A stretch of 12,385 nucleotides of DNA. Origin: JAICLL01 sp035252155 (lineage in GTDB: Bacteria; Planctomycetota; Planctomycetia; Pirellulales; JAICIG01). Within the stretch, counting starts at the first letter, position 1. Every line of letters starts with the position of its first letter. Positions 1 to 6,956 of the stretch are shown one piece after another. The translations under genes were made by a program, and so were the position numbers. The notes under the pieces were generated by a model. That model was not told where the DNA came from, made no database searches, and was given only the letters and a program-made list of their open reading frames with translations. The stretch is from NCBI GenBank assembly GCA_035252155.1, contig DATFDL010000593.1, forward strand, positions 1 to 12,385, read 5' to 3'.

Positions 1-1
1 C

Positions 2-133
2 GGCTTTCTCCTGCCGGCGCCCGCCGCGCCGGGACCAGTTGCGGCGCCGCAACCGTCGCCGACGGTACCGCCGGCGCCAGCGGCACGTTCTGAATCGCTG
101 CCCGGCAGCGACGACGCGGCTCTAAGGAAATAA
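2..133 (+). CDS. C-terminal tail of an upstream gene (5' end outside window), Pro/Ala-rich
   Basis: The frame starting at base 2 is open from the window edge to a TAA at 131-133 and encodes about 43 residues. The tail is rich in Pro and Ala and ends in a charged stretch (SLPGSDDAALRK). The stop lies 12 bp before the ATG of the DUF1501 gene on the same strand, which fits a co-transcribed upstream gene. In planctomycetes DUF1501 genes are often preceded by DUF1549/DUF1553 (PSCyt/PSD) genes, but nothing in this short tail identifies the family. One other forward frame closes at 91-93 (TGA), so this is the most plausible reading, but it could be non-coding GC-rich DNA. Confidence 0.45.
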   Translation, partial: GFLLPAPAAPGPVAAPQPSPTVPPAPAARSESLPGSDDAALRK

Positions 134-145
134 CGGCTTTAGGTG

Positions 146-1390
146 ATGAAGACCTGGCAACAGAGGGCGACGCACCGAGTGCCACTTATGTTTGATATTC
201 CAAGAAGCGATCATAAGACCGGACATTGCCTGAATCGCCGTGATTTCTTGCGCGCGGGCGCGACGGCATCTCTTGCCCTCGCGCTGCCGCAGACGCCTGG
301 AATGAACTCAGCCACTCGTATCGGTGCGCCGAAGGCGCGGTCGGTGATCTTGATCTACCTGGGCGGCGGACTGTCGCACATCGACTCGTTCGACCCGAAG
401 CCCGACCCCCCGACCGAGATTCGCGGCAAATACCGGCCTATTTCCACTCGCGTGCCTGGTCTGGTGATCGGCGAGCTGTTGCCGTGCGTATCGCGGTGCA
501 TCGACAAGCTGGCGCTGGTTCGTTCGGCGTCGCACGATTGCGATCATCACGAGGCGGCGAGCAACTGGATGCTATCAGGCCGCTTTGGTTCTCCCTTTGG
601 CGATCATCCGGCCATGGGGGCGGTGGCGGCCCAGGAGCTCGGTCCGAGCGGTCGGCTGCCGCCCTATGTGGCCCTGCCGCGCAATCCGTCGTTCACGTGG
701 GAGCTTGGCACCAGCGCGTATTTGGGCGACCCTTTCGACTCGTTCCCGGCGGACAATCTGACGATCACCAACCGGCGGGTTGGCACGTTTGATCGGCCGA
801 GGCGGCAGGCGGCGACCACGCGATGCGACGAGCTGGTCCGAGCGCTTGCCGTAGATCAAGAGTCCGTCGGGACACGCGATCGGTATGGCCGGACGTCGTT
901 TGGAAAAAGCTGCCTGCTGGCCCGGCGGCTGGTCGAACGCGGCGTACGGTTCGTCACGATCAGCTTCGGCGGCTGGGACCATCACGTCGACATTTGGGGC
1001 GGTCTGGAGTGGATTTTGCCGCGGTTCGATCTTGGATTCTCGGCGTTGATCGAAGACCTGCACGCCCGCGGCCTGCTGGCCGAAACATTGGTGCTGGTCT
1101 GCGGCGAATTCGGCAGAACGCCGGCGATCAATACCGACGCCGGGCGCGACCATTGGGCCGCGGCGGCGTCGCTGGTGTTCGTGGGGGCCGGCGTGCGGGG
1201 CGGCCAGGTCATTGGCAAGACGGATCGTTACGGCGGATACGTGATCGACCGACCCGTGTCGCCTGCCGATGTGGCCTTCACCGTGTATGACGCCCTGGGC
1301 ATCGATCCGCAAAAACAGCTCGTTCTGCCCGATGGCCGGCGCATGGCGATTTTGGATCAAGGCGCGGCGATTCCGGATCTCTTTACTTGA
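146..1390 (+). CDS. DUF1501 family protein with twin-arginine signal
   Basis: This is a member of the DUF1501 family, which belongs to the alkaline-phosphatase/sulfatase-like fold and is strongly expanded in planctomycetes; the substrate is unknown. Numbered from the GTG at 143, a Tat signal is visible at residues 31-50 (NRRDFLRAG followed by a hydrophobic Ala/Leu stretch), so export in a folded state is expected. Family landmarks follow in order: LIYLGGGLSHIDSFDPKP (70-87), SASHDCDHHEAASNW (128-142), the GGWDHHVD block (277-284) and CGEFGRTPAIN...GRDHW (320-338). The His/Asp residues in these blocks are the likely metal or active-site ligands, by analogy with the fold. The length of about 414 residues is slightly short for the family. 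ATG 146 directly follows a possible GTG at 143; ATG 188, also in frame, is a credible alternative that keeps the whole Tat signal. The gene probably shares an operon with the partial gene upstream. Confidence 0.9.
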   Translation: MKTWQQRATHRVPLMFDIPRSDHKTGHCLNRRDFLRAGATASLALALPQTPGMNSATRIGAPKARSVILIYLGGGLSHIDSFDPKPDPPTEIRGKYRPISTRVPGLVIGELLPCVSRCIDKLALVRSASHDCDHHEAASNWMLSGRFGSPFGDHPAMGAVAAQELGPSGRLPPYVALPRNPSFTWELGTSAYLGDPFDSFPADNLTITNRRVGTFDRPRRQAATTRCDELVRALAVDQESVGTRDRYGRTSFGKSCLLARRLVERGVRFVTISFGGWDHHVDIWGGLEWILPRFDLGFSALIEDLHARGLLAETLVLVCGEFGRTPAINTDAGRDHWAAAASLVFVGAGVRGGQVIGKTDRYGGYVIDRPVSPADVAFTVYDALGIDPQKQLVLPDGRRMAILDQGAAIPDLFT

Positions 1391-1525
1391 ATGCAGGCGT
1401 TGAAAGCCGTCTCGCAAACCGGCCGCTTGCCCGGTAGGATAACGGCGATTCAATTCCCAGTTCACCAAGCGGCCGATGAAGGAATCTCTGTTTCATTTGC
1501 GCCGCGAAGACCCGTGGAAGACGCC

Positions 1526-3013
1526 ATGAAGGTGCTCTTCGTGCATCCGAGCGCCCTGATGTACTCGGAGGTCTATCTTCGGCTCGAGCCGCTGGGTCTG
1601 GAGCTGGTGGCCGCAGCCACGCGCGCGGCCGGCCACGAGGTGCGGCTGCTCGACCTGCAAAGCTGCCACCACCAAGATTACTTTCGCGTGCTCGACCAGT
1701 GGCGGCCGCAGGCGGTTGGTTTTTCGCTCAATTACCTGGCGAACATCCCCGAAGCCATCGACCTGGCCGCGGCCACGCGGCAGCGGCTGGCCGACTGCTT
1801 CATCTTCGCTGGCGGCCATAGCGCCAGCTTCACGGCCGGCGAAATTCTAGAGCACGCGCGGGGCAGTATCGATTGCGTGGTGCGCGGCGAGGGTGAGGCG
1901 ATTACCCCGCGGCTGCTCGAGGCGGCTTGGCACGATCGCGAGTCAATCGGCCAGTTGCCCGGTATCGTTACTACCGCCGGCAGCGGGCCGCCGCCGCAAT
2001 TGATCACGAGCCTGGACGAGGTCGAGCCCGCCCGCGAGCTGCTTCGCCGCCGCAAGAAATACTTCATCGGTAGTCTCGATCCGTGCGCTTCCATCGAGTT
2101 TTCACGCGGCTGCCCTTGGGATTGCACGTTTTGCAGCGCCTGGACGTTTTATGGCCGCAGCTACCGCAAGGTTGATCCTGAGCGTGCGGCCGACGAGCTG
2201 CGTCGAGTGCGCGAGCCGGGCGTGTTTATCGTCGACGACGTCGCGTTCATTCATCCCGAGCACGGCCACGCCCTGGCCGAAGCCATCGAGCGCCGCGGCA
2301 TCCGCAAACAGTATTATTTGGAGACGCGCGGCGACGTATTGCTGCGCAACAAGGACGTGTTCGCCCGATGGCGGCGGCTGGGCCTGCAATACATGTTCTT
2401 GGGCCTCGAGGCGGTGGACGAAGAGGGCCTCAAAAAATTCCGCAAGCGAGTGGCGCTGGGCAAAAACTTTGAGGCGCTGGAATACGCGCGTTCGCTGGGC
2501 CTGGTGGTGGCGGTCAACCTGATCGCCGACCCCGCCTGGGACGAGCGCCGCTTTGAGGTCATTCGCCAGTGGGCGTTATCGGTGCCCGAGATCGTACACG
2601 TGACGGTCAATACCCCGTATCCGGGCACGGAGACCTGGCATAGCGCCAGCGGGCAACTGACGACCCGCGATTACCGCTTGTTCGACGTCCAGCACGCCGT
2701 GCTGCCCACGCGGCTGCCCTTAGAGCAGTTTTACGAGGAGTTGGTGCGGACGCAGCAAGTATTGAACCGCAAGCATCTCGGCCTCGCGGCGTTGCGCGGC
2801 ACGTTTTTGCACTCGGCCAAGCTGTTGGCTCGTGGTCAGACCAACTTTGTGCGGATGCTGTGGAAGTTCAACTCGGTCTACAACCCGCGGCGGCAAATTG
2901 CCGACCATGCGCAACCTGTTCGGTATGAGATGCGGTTGCCCGAGCCGGCGGCAAAGTGCGACCCGAATGTCTTTTACGTGCATCGGCCGGCGGTGAAGAC
3001 GGCGATCGTATAA
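1526..3013 (+). CDS. hpnR: B12-binding radical SAM protein, probable hopanoid C-3 methylase (HpnR-like)
   Basis: This 495-residue protein has an N-terminal cobalamin-binding Rossmann-like domain (about residues 1-150, with GGHSA at 96-100 and VRGEGE at 119-124). A radical SAM core follows, with the 4Fe-4S motif C-x3-C-x2-C at Cys196, Cys200 and Cys203 (RGCPWDCTFC). The opening MKVLFVHPSALMYSE, the FRKR block and the TVNTPYPGTE...DVQHAVLPTRLPL segment match my recollection of HpnR, which methylates hopanoids at C-3 using SAM and cobalamin. The length fits that family. I chose ATG 1526 because the protein begins there with the conserved beta strand and GGAAG sits 5 bp upstream; the frame is open back to 1391, but that extension is not family-like. 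No other hopanoid gene is visible, so the substrate is inferred. A related B12-radical SAM methylase with another substrate remains possible. The gene ends 14 bp from a convergent gene remnant. Confidence 0.75.
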   Translation: MKVLFVHPSALMYSEVYLRLEPLGLELVAAATRAAGHEVRLLDLQSCHHQDYFRVLDQWRPQAVGFSLNYLANIPEAIDLAAATRQRLADCFIFAGGHSASFTAGEILEHARGSIDCVVRGEGEAITPRLLEAAWHDRESIGQLPGIVTTAGSGPPPQLITSLDEVEPARELLRRRKKYFIGSLDPCASIEFSRGCPWDCTFCSAWTFYGRSYRKVDPERAADELRRVREPGVFIVDDVAFIHPEHGHALAEAIERRGIRKQYYLETRGDVLLRNKDVFARWRRLGLQYMFLGLEAVDEEGLKKFRKRVALGKNFEALEYARSLGLVVAVNLIADPAWDERRFEVIRQWALSVPEIVHVTVNTPYPGTETWHSASGQLTTRDYRLFDVQHAVLPTRLPLEQFYEELVRTQQVLNRKHLGLAALRGTFLHSAKLLARGQTNFVRMLWKFNSVYNPRRQIADHAQPVRYEMRLPEPAAKCDPNVFYVHRPAVKTAIV

Positions 3014-3027
3014 GGAGTGCTTGCCGG

Positions 3028-3495
3028 TTAGGAACCGTTCCCGAACTTCTGGCTCAATTCGGCTTCGAGGCGTGTCGCGAGGCTTTCCAACTCAGTGAAG
3101 GAAAGCGTCTGCAATCGCCCCGAGTCGGTGACTGGTTGGCGCAGCAGCCGCTGGAACGACTGGATCCGAGAAATCTGTCCCTCGGCGCGGCCTTCGGCGC
3201 GGCCTTCGGCAAGCCCTTTTTCGCGAGCCTTGCGAGCCTCAGCAAGTATTGAATTGGCGTCAAGCTGCGCCTTGAGCCGCGACTCATATCGCTCACGGTC
3301 CAATTCACTTTGCGTAATCATAACGAGATCTCCCAGTGCACGGCGAACCTCCGGCACGTCAAGACAATCGGGCAAGGCATCCGAATCGATCTCCTGAGCG
3401 TGCCGCAAGAAATACAGCCAGCGATCCAGCGGCGTTGCCAACTCCTCGACCGTTTTCCTGAACCCTTCGGATCGCATTGCGGTTTCATGCCTCAA
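3028..3495 (-). pseudogene. 5'-truncated Rpn/PD-(D/E)XK nuclease-family transposase remnant
   Basis: The translation matches the C-terminal part of Rpn-family (PDDEXK_2) putative transposases: a FRKTVEEL...DRWLYFLRHA block, a helical segment, then the typical low-complexity EGRAEGRAEGQ stretch and a short C-terminal helix. The N-terminal nuclease domain, normally about 150-200 residues carrying the catalytic D/E-x-K motif, is absent. The frame stays open upstream to a TGA at 3640-3642 (minus strand), but those codons resemble no nuclease domain and contain no ATG; the first start codon of the listed span is a TTG. The EGR repeat is written at DNA level as a tandem 12-bp unit around 3183-3210. 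I read it as a non-functional fragment, tail-to-tail with the methylase gene. A small expressed protein from TTG 3495 or ATG 3477 cannot be excluded. Confidence 0.65.
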
Positions 3496-3770
3496 ATCAT
3501 ATCGCGGTGAGGCTGGCCCGTCTTGCGTCCATGCGGCTCGACGGCATGCCGCCCATTCTTTGGACTTAACGACGATTTTACGGCCTACGGCGACTTTGCC
3601 GAAATTTAGTAATGTGCCGTCGATTCTGGCGACGATAGCTCACTAAACGGCTCATTTTGGGCAAAGCCAGGGCATCGCCAACGCTCTGCCCCAGCCACCG
3701 CCGGAAGTTTGGGCGGATCGATCGCACCGTCCGTTCCGAGCGACCCGCTTTGGACGAGGAAACGCTGAAC
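3496..3770. other. Gap between transposase remnant and surface-protein gene
   Basis: I see no gene and no RNA-like structure here. The minus strand continues the open frame of the transposase remnant as far as 3639. The plus strand has an in-frame upstream extension of the next gene from a TTG at 3657, judged not translated because a better start lies at 3771. The promoter of the surface-protein gene should lie here, but I could not pick a convincing -35/-10 pair. Confidence 0.5.
3756..3760 (+). promoter_or_regulatory. Shine-Dalgarno GAGGA deciding the start at 3771
   Basis: GAGGA lies 10 bp before ATG 3771. With the N-terminal composition of the protein, it supports ATG 3771 over the TTG at 3657, which has no such site. 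Confidence 0.55.
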
Positions 3771-6134
3771 ATGCCGCTCGACTCGATTTTTCGTCGATTC
3801 ACACGTCGCTCCAAGCGATCGCCCGCCCGTCGGCAAGCACTGCCAGTCCGCGGTGGCCGCAGACGAATCGCTGTGGAAGAACTCGAAAGCCGACACCTGA
3901 TGTCGGTCACGACCGCCTCGTTGGTGATGGACATCAATCCGGGGGCGGCGAATTCGAATCCTGCCAGCATGGCCGCCCTGGGCGGCAACATGCTCTTCGC
4001 CGCCGACGACGGAACGCACGGCGTCGAACTCTGGAAAAGCGACGGCACCTTGTCGGGCACCGTGCTCGTCAAAGATATCTATACCGGCTCGAGCGTAGTG
4101 GGCGGCGTCAGCACCCCGAATAGCTCCGACCCGAACGACCTGGTCACGCTCGGCGGCAACGTCTTCTTTGCCGCCAACGACGGCGCCGACGGCGTGCAAC
4201 TTTGGAAGTCCGACGGCACGGCCACCGGCACCGTGATGCTCACCAGCCTCAACGCCGGAGGCGGCGGACTCGGACCCGCCGACTTGACGGTTGTCAACGG
4301 AACGCTCTTCTTCACCGCCAATGACGGCGCCGACGGCGTACAGGTCTGGATGAGCGACGGCACCTCCGCCGGAACCGTCATGGTCACCAGTCTTCACCCG
4401 TCGTCGGGCACGGCCAGCCCGGCCAATCTCACCGCCGTCGGCAGTTCGCTGTTTTTCACGGCCAACACCGGCACAGGCGGCAACCAACTTTACAAGACCG
4501 ACGGCACGAGCACCGGCACCGCGCAGGTTTCGAGCATCTCCAACGGCAGCATTGGCTTGGCCCCCAGCGACCTGACCAACGTCGGCGGCACGCTCTACTT
4601 CGCCGGTTACGACGGCACACACGGCAACGAGCTATGGCGGAGCGACGGCACCAACACCGGCACATCCATGGTGGCCGACATCGACCCCGGCCTCAACAAT
4701 TCGGCCCCGGCCAGCCTGACCGCCGTCGGCAACACGGTGTTCTTCGCGGCCAGCGATGGGACCAATGGCGTTCAGCTCTGGAAAAGCGATGGCACCACGG
4801 CCGGCACCGTGATGGTGAAAGACATCAATACCTCGTCGGCCGGCGCCAGCGCCTACCCCGCGCAGTTAACCAATCTGCAAGGCACGCTCTTTTTCCGAGC
4901 CGACGACGGCGTGCATGGCACGCAACTGTGGCAGAGCGACGGAACCGCGGCCGGAACCACAATGCTCGCCACGATCAACTCCGGTTCGGTGGGTTCCACG
5001 CCCGACAACCTGGTGACGGGCAACGGCTACTTGTTTTTCACGGCGAATGACGGCACGCACGGCTATGAGCTGTGGCAAAGCGACGGCACGGCGGCCGGCA
5101 CGGTGCTGGTTACCGACATCAATCCCGGCGCAGCCAGCTCGAACCCCGGCAACCTGACGATTGCCGGACAGACGCTTTTTTTGGCGGCCAACGACGGCAC
5201 GCACGGCACCGAACTGTGGTCGGCCCCGCTGCCCAACGCCCGGCCACTGGTGCAAAACAGCAGCTACGTCTACACCGCCGGCACACCGCTGACCGTGGCC
5301 TCGCCGGGCGTGCTGGCCCAGGACAGCGACCCCGACGGCGACACCATCACTGCCGTGCTGGTGAGCGGCCCGAGCAATGGCACGCTGACGTTGAACTCCG
5401 ACGGCTCGTTCACCTATACGCCGAATGCCGGCTTTCACGGTAAAGACAGTTTTACCTACAACGCCTTCGACGGCACGAACGACAGCCTTCACCCGGCCAC
5501 CGTCACGCTGGTCAGCCAGGAATACCAGTATGTGAGCAACCTCTACACCACGGTGCTGGGCCGGACGGCGGGCGGCGAGTCCGACGCCGAGATCATGTAT
5601 TGGGTGAACAAGCTGGCGGCCGGTACGACGCGCACACAGGTGGCCACCGCGTTCGTGATCTCCACGGAATATTACTCGAACCTGGTGAACGGCTACTTCG
5701 AGACCTATCTGGGGCGGGCCGCCGATCCCGCGGCGATCAGCTTTTTTGTCAGCGCGTTGCAGGCCGGCGCGAGCACCACGTCGGTCATCGATCAGTTAGT
5801 CGCTTCCGACGAGTTCTATCAATTGGCCGGATCGGACCAGGCCTTTGTCTGGAACCTCTACGGCGACCTTTTGGGCCGCACGCCCAGCGGCGATGAAAAC
5901 GGCTATTGGAAGACGCAACTGCTCAACGGCGTGCCGCGCTCGCAGATCGTGGCCACGTTCCTGGCCAGCGCCGAATACGATTCGCTGACGGTCGAGAACG
6001 CCTACAACCAGTATCTGCACCGCGCCGTCGATCCGGTCGCGCTCAACTACTGGACGATCTACTTGCACAACGGCGGCAGCCTGCAGGCGATGGATATTGC
6101 CCTGGCCGGCAGCGCCGAGTTCTTCCTGGCCTAA
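3771..6134 (+). CDS. Large secreted/surface protein: LEPR-XLL-like motif, ELWxxDGT repeats, Ig/cadherin-like domain, DUF4214
   Basis: This 787-residue modular protein opens with a basic segment followed by VEELESRHLMSV (residues 35-46), a variant of the LEPR-XLL motif found near the N-terminus of many planctomycete exported proteins; no classical hydrophobic signal peptide is visible. Residues about 49-490 hold nine repeats of roughly 48-57 residues. Eight contain the ELWxxDGT signature (ELWKSDGT, QLWKSDGT, QVWMSDGT, QLYKTDGT and so on), each preceded by an LFFxAxDGxxG strand; the ninth stops at ELW. Such repeats probably form a beta-propeller-like fold (inference). About 490-582 is an Ig/cadherin-like (Big_9/tandem-95 type) domain with DSDPDGDTITAV and GSFTYTPNAGFHGKDSFTY. 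About 584-787 is a DUF4214 region with four related helical units (LYTTVLGR, YFETYLGR, LYGDLLGR, YNQYLHR). Likely an extracellular structural or adhesive protein; no catalytic motif is seen. It appears monocistronic. Confidence 0.88.
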   Translation: MPLDSIFRRFTRRSKRSPARRQALPVRGGRRRIAVEELESRHLMSVTTASLVMDINPGAANSNPASMAALGGNMLFAADDGTHGVELWKSDGTLSGTVLVKDIYTGSSVVGGVSTPNSSDPNDLVTLGGNVFFAANDGADGVQLWKSDGTATGTVMLTSLNAGGGGLGPADLTVVNGTLFFTANDGADGVQVWMSDGTSAGTVMVTSLHPSSGTASPANLTAVGSSLFFTANTGTGGNQLYKTDGTSTGTAQVSSISNGSIGLAPSDLTNVGGTLYFAGYDGTHGNELWRSDGTNTGTSMVADIDPGLNNSAPASLTAVGNTVFFAASDGTNGVQLWKSDGTTAGTVMVKDINTSSAGASAYPAQLTNLQGTLFFRADDGVHGTQLWQSDGTAAGTTMLATINSGSVGSTPDNLVTGNGYLFFTANDGTHGYELWQSDGTAAGTVLVTDINPGAASSNPGNLTIAGQTLFLAANDGTHGTELWSAPLPNARPLVQNSSYVYTAGTPLTVASPGVLAQDSDPDGDTITAVLVSGPSNGTLTLNSDGSFTYTPNAGFHGKDSFTYNAFDGTNDSLHPATVTLVSQEYQYVSNLYTTVLGRTAGGESDAEIMYWVNKLAAGTTRTQVATAFVISTEYYSNLVNGYFETYLGRAADPAAISFFVSALQAGASTTSVIDQLVASDEFYQLAGSDQAFVWNLYGDLLGRTPSGDENGYWKTQLLNGVPRSQIVATFLASAEYDSLTVENAYNQYLHRAVDPVALNYWTIYLHNGGSLQAMDIALAGSAEFFLA

Positions 6135-6191
6135 ACGCGCGGCGCATCGCAGCCGCCCGCAAAAACACCTGTCGTCCCGGCCCTTGTGGCC

Positions 6192-6217
6192 GGCATCGGC
6201 AGCGCGCTGCCGATGCC
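6192..6217. terminator. Perfect 26-bp palindrome after the surface-protein gene, possible terminator
   Basis: GGCATCGGCAGCG is followed immediately by its exact reverse complement CGCTGCCGATGCC, giving 13-bp arms without a loop. It starts 57 bp after the stop of the surface-protein gene. A smaller stem, GGCC-N5-GGCC, sits just before it. There is no T-run after the structure, so it is not a classical rho-independent terminator. It could equally be a dyad protein-binding site or a dispersed repeat. Confidence 0.45.
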
Positions 6218-6460
6218 CCCCCACATGGGGCTCGAAAACTCGGACTAGTCTCAGTTTGGAAACGCTACACCCCTGATCCGCGCCACGCGCTTGCGGAAAA
6301 CAAGCCGCCCCCGTCTGACTTGCCTCGCCTAAGCTACCGGCGCTCAAGCGGTTAGATCGCTTGCCCAACGCATCAACGGCCGTTTACGCAAGCGCTTCCT
6401 CCCACTCGGGCGAAGCTCAGGGCGAATCGCGGCAATGGCGAGAGCCACGTTCCCTGAATG

Positions 6461-6481
6461 CCGAATGCTGAATCCCGAATC
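6461..6481 (+). repeat. Heptamer short tandem repeat CCGAATC, first cluster
   Basis: Three consecutive 7-mers read CCGAATG, CTGAATC, CCGAATC. The same heptamer appears twice in a row at 6823-6836. Short heptamer repeats of this kind recur in intergenic DNA of several bacterial lineages; their role is unknown. Confidence 0.5.
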
Positions 6482-6513
6482 CCGCCCATCCACCTCTCTC
6501 CGCATCGTCCCAG

Positions 6514-6537
6514 AAAACTGGCTTGGTGGGTTTTCGG
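6514..6537 (+). repeat. 24-bp imperfect direct repeat, copy 1
   Basis: The core is GGCTTGGTGGGTTTTC. The second copy lies at 6614-6637, exactly 100 bp downstream, and differs at 3 of 24 positions, each a G/C swap. Confidence 0.6.
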
Positions 6538-6546
6538 CCTGGAAAT

Positions 6547-6576
6547 ATGCGTAATGGGACAAGTACCCATACGCAT
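6547..6576. promoter_or_regulatory. Bulged inverted repeat, candidate operator or RNA hairpin
   Basis: ATGCGT-A-ATGGG pairs with CCCAT-ACGCAT around a 7-base loop (ACAAGTA). This gives 11 base pairs interrupted by one bulged A. A related half-site (CCATTCGCATCGT) recurs at 6936-6948, just before the start of the helicase gene, which suggests a regulator-binding role; this is inference. Confidence 0.35.
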
Positions 6577-6613
6577 CATCGCGCAGCGCCGCCCTCTTCC
6601 CGTTTTATACCAC

Positions 6614-6637
6614 AAAAGTGGCTTGGTCGGTTTTCCG
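6614..6637 (+). repeat. 24-bp imperfect direct repeat, copy 2
   Basis: The core is GGCTTGGTCGGTTTTC, matching copy 1 at 6514-6537 in 21 of 24 positions at a period of exactly 100 bp. Confidence 0.6.
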
Positions 6638-6822
6638 CGGGTTTTTGGCCATCTTTCGCGGGGGCCTGAACAATTGCGGACGATAGAAAGCGCGGCGCCC
6701 AAGGCACCGACACGCAGTTTGGCCGCGAGTGCAAGAAATTCGCCCCGATTCAAGTTAGACGCAGGCCGTGGCCGAATGGTTCCGTTTCCAAAACGAGCGC
6801 CACGGCCCCTGAAACCGGGATG

Positions 6823-6836
6823 CCGAATCCCGAATC
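6823..6836 (+). repeat. Heptamer short tandem repeat CCGAATC, second cluster
   Basis: CCGAATC occurs twice in tandem, preceded by TG and followed by CGCC, as in the first cluster at 6461-6481. Both clusters are preceded by a similar GCCAC...CCCTGAA string, so the shared stretch is longer than the heptamers themselves. Confidence 0.5.
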
Positions 6837-6956
6837 CGCCTCTTTCTCGCAAACCGTCCGTGGTGGTAGTCTGTTTGCGGCGCCGCGGCGGCCAGATTCG
6901 GCACGCGCGCAAGTCTACTGGGCGTGGGAATATACCATTCGCATCGTAGCCGCGCA

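Larger units (their letters stand above)
6135..6923. other. Intergenic region of about 790 bp with palindrome, repeats and hairpins
   Basis: No credible gene lies here; open frames across it show no family features and differ in composition from the neighbouring proteins. It holds a perfect palindrome at its left end, heptamer repeats, a 24-bp imperfect direct repeat, a bulged hairpin and sequence pieces that recur before the helicase gene, each listed separately. The promoter of the helicase operon must lie in its right part, but no clear -35/-10 pair was found. Confidence 0.6.

Noticed and set aside
575..1468. Long minus-strand open frame opposite the DUF1501 gene
   Set aside because: It lies antisense to a clear family member, has Arg/Gly/Gln-rich composition typical of GC-rich shadow frames, and shows no recognisable domain.
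1391..1525. Cobalamin riboswitch or 5' extension of the radical SAM gene
   Set aside because: No B12-box-like sequence is seen in the 135 bp, and the in-frame extension is not family-like; ATG 1526 with GGAAG is the better start.
3657..3770. N-terminal extension of the surface protein from TTG 3657
   Set aside because: A rare start without a ribosome site; ATG 3771 has GAGGA upstream and gives the normal basic N-terminus before the LEPR-like motif.
3606..4622. Minus-strand open frame of 338 codons opposite the ELWxxDGT repeats
   Set aside because: Its apparent internal repeats (GAxxVGGEE and similar) simply mirror the repeats of the plus-strand gene.
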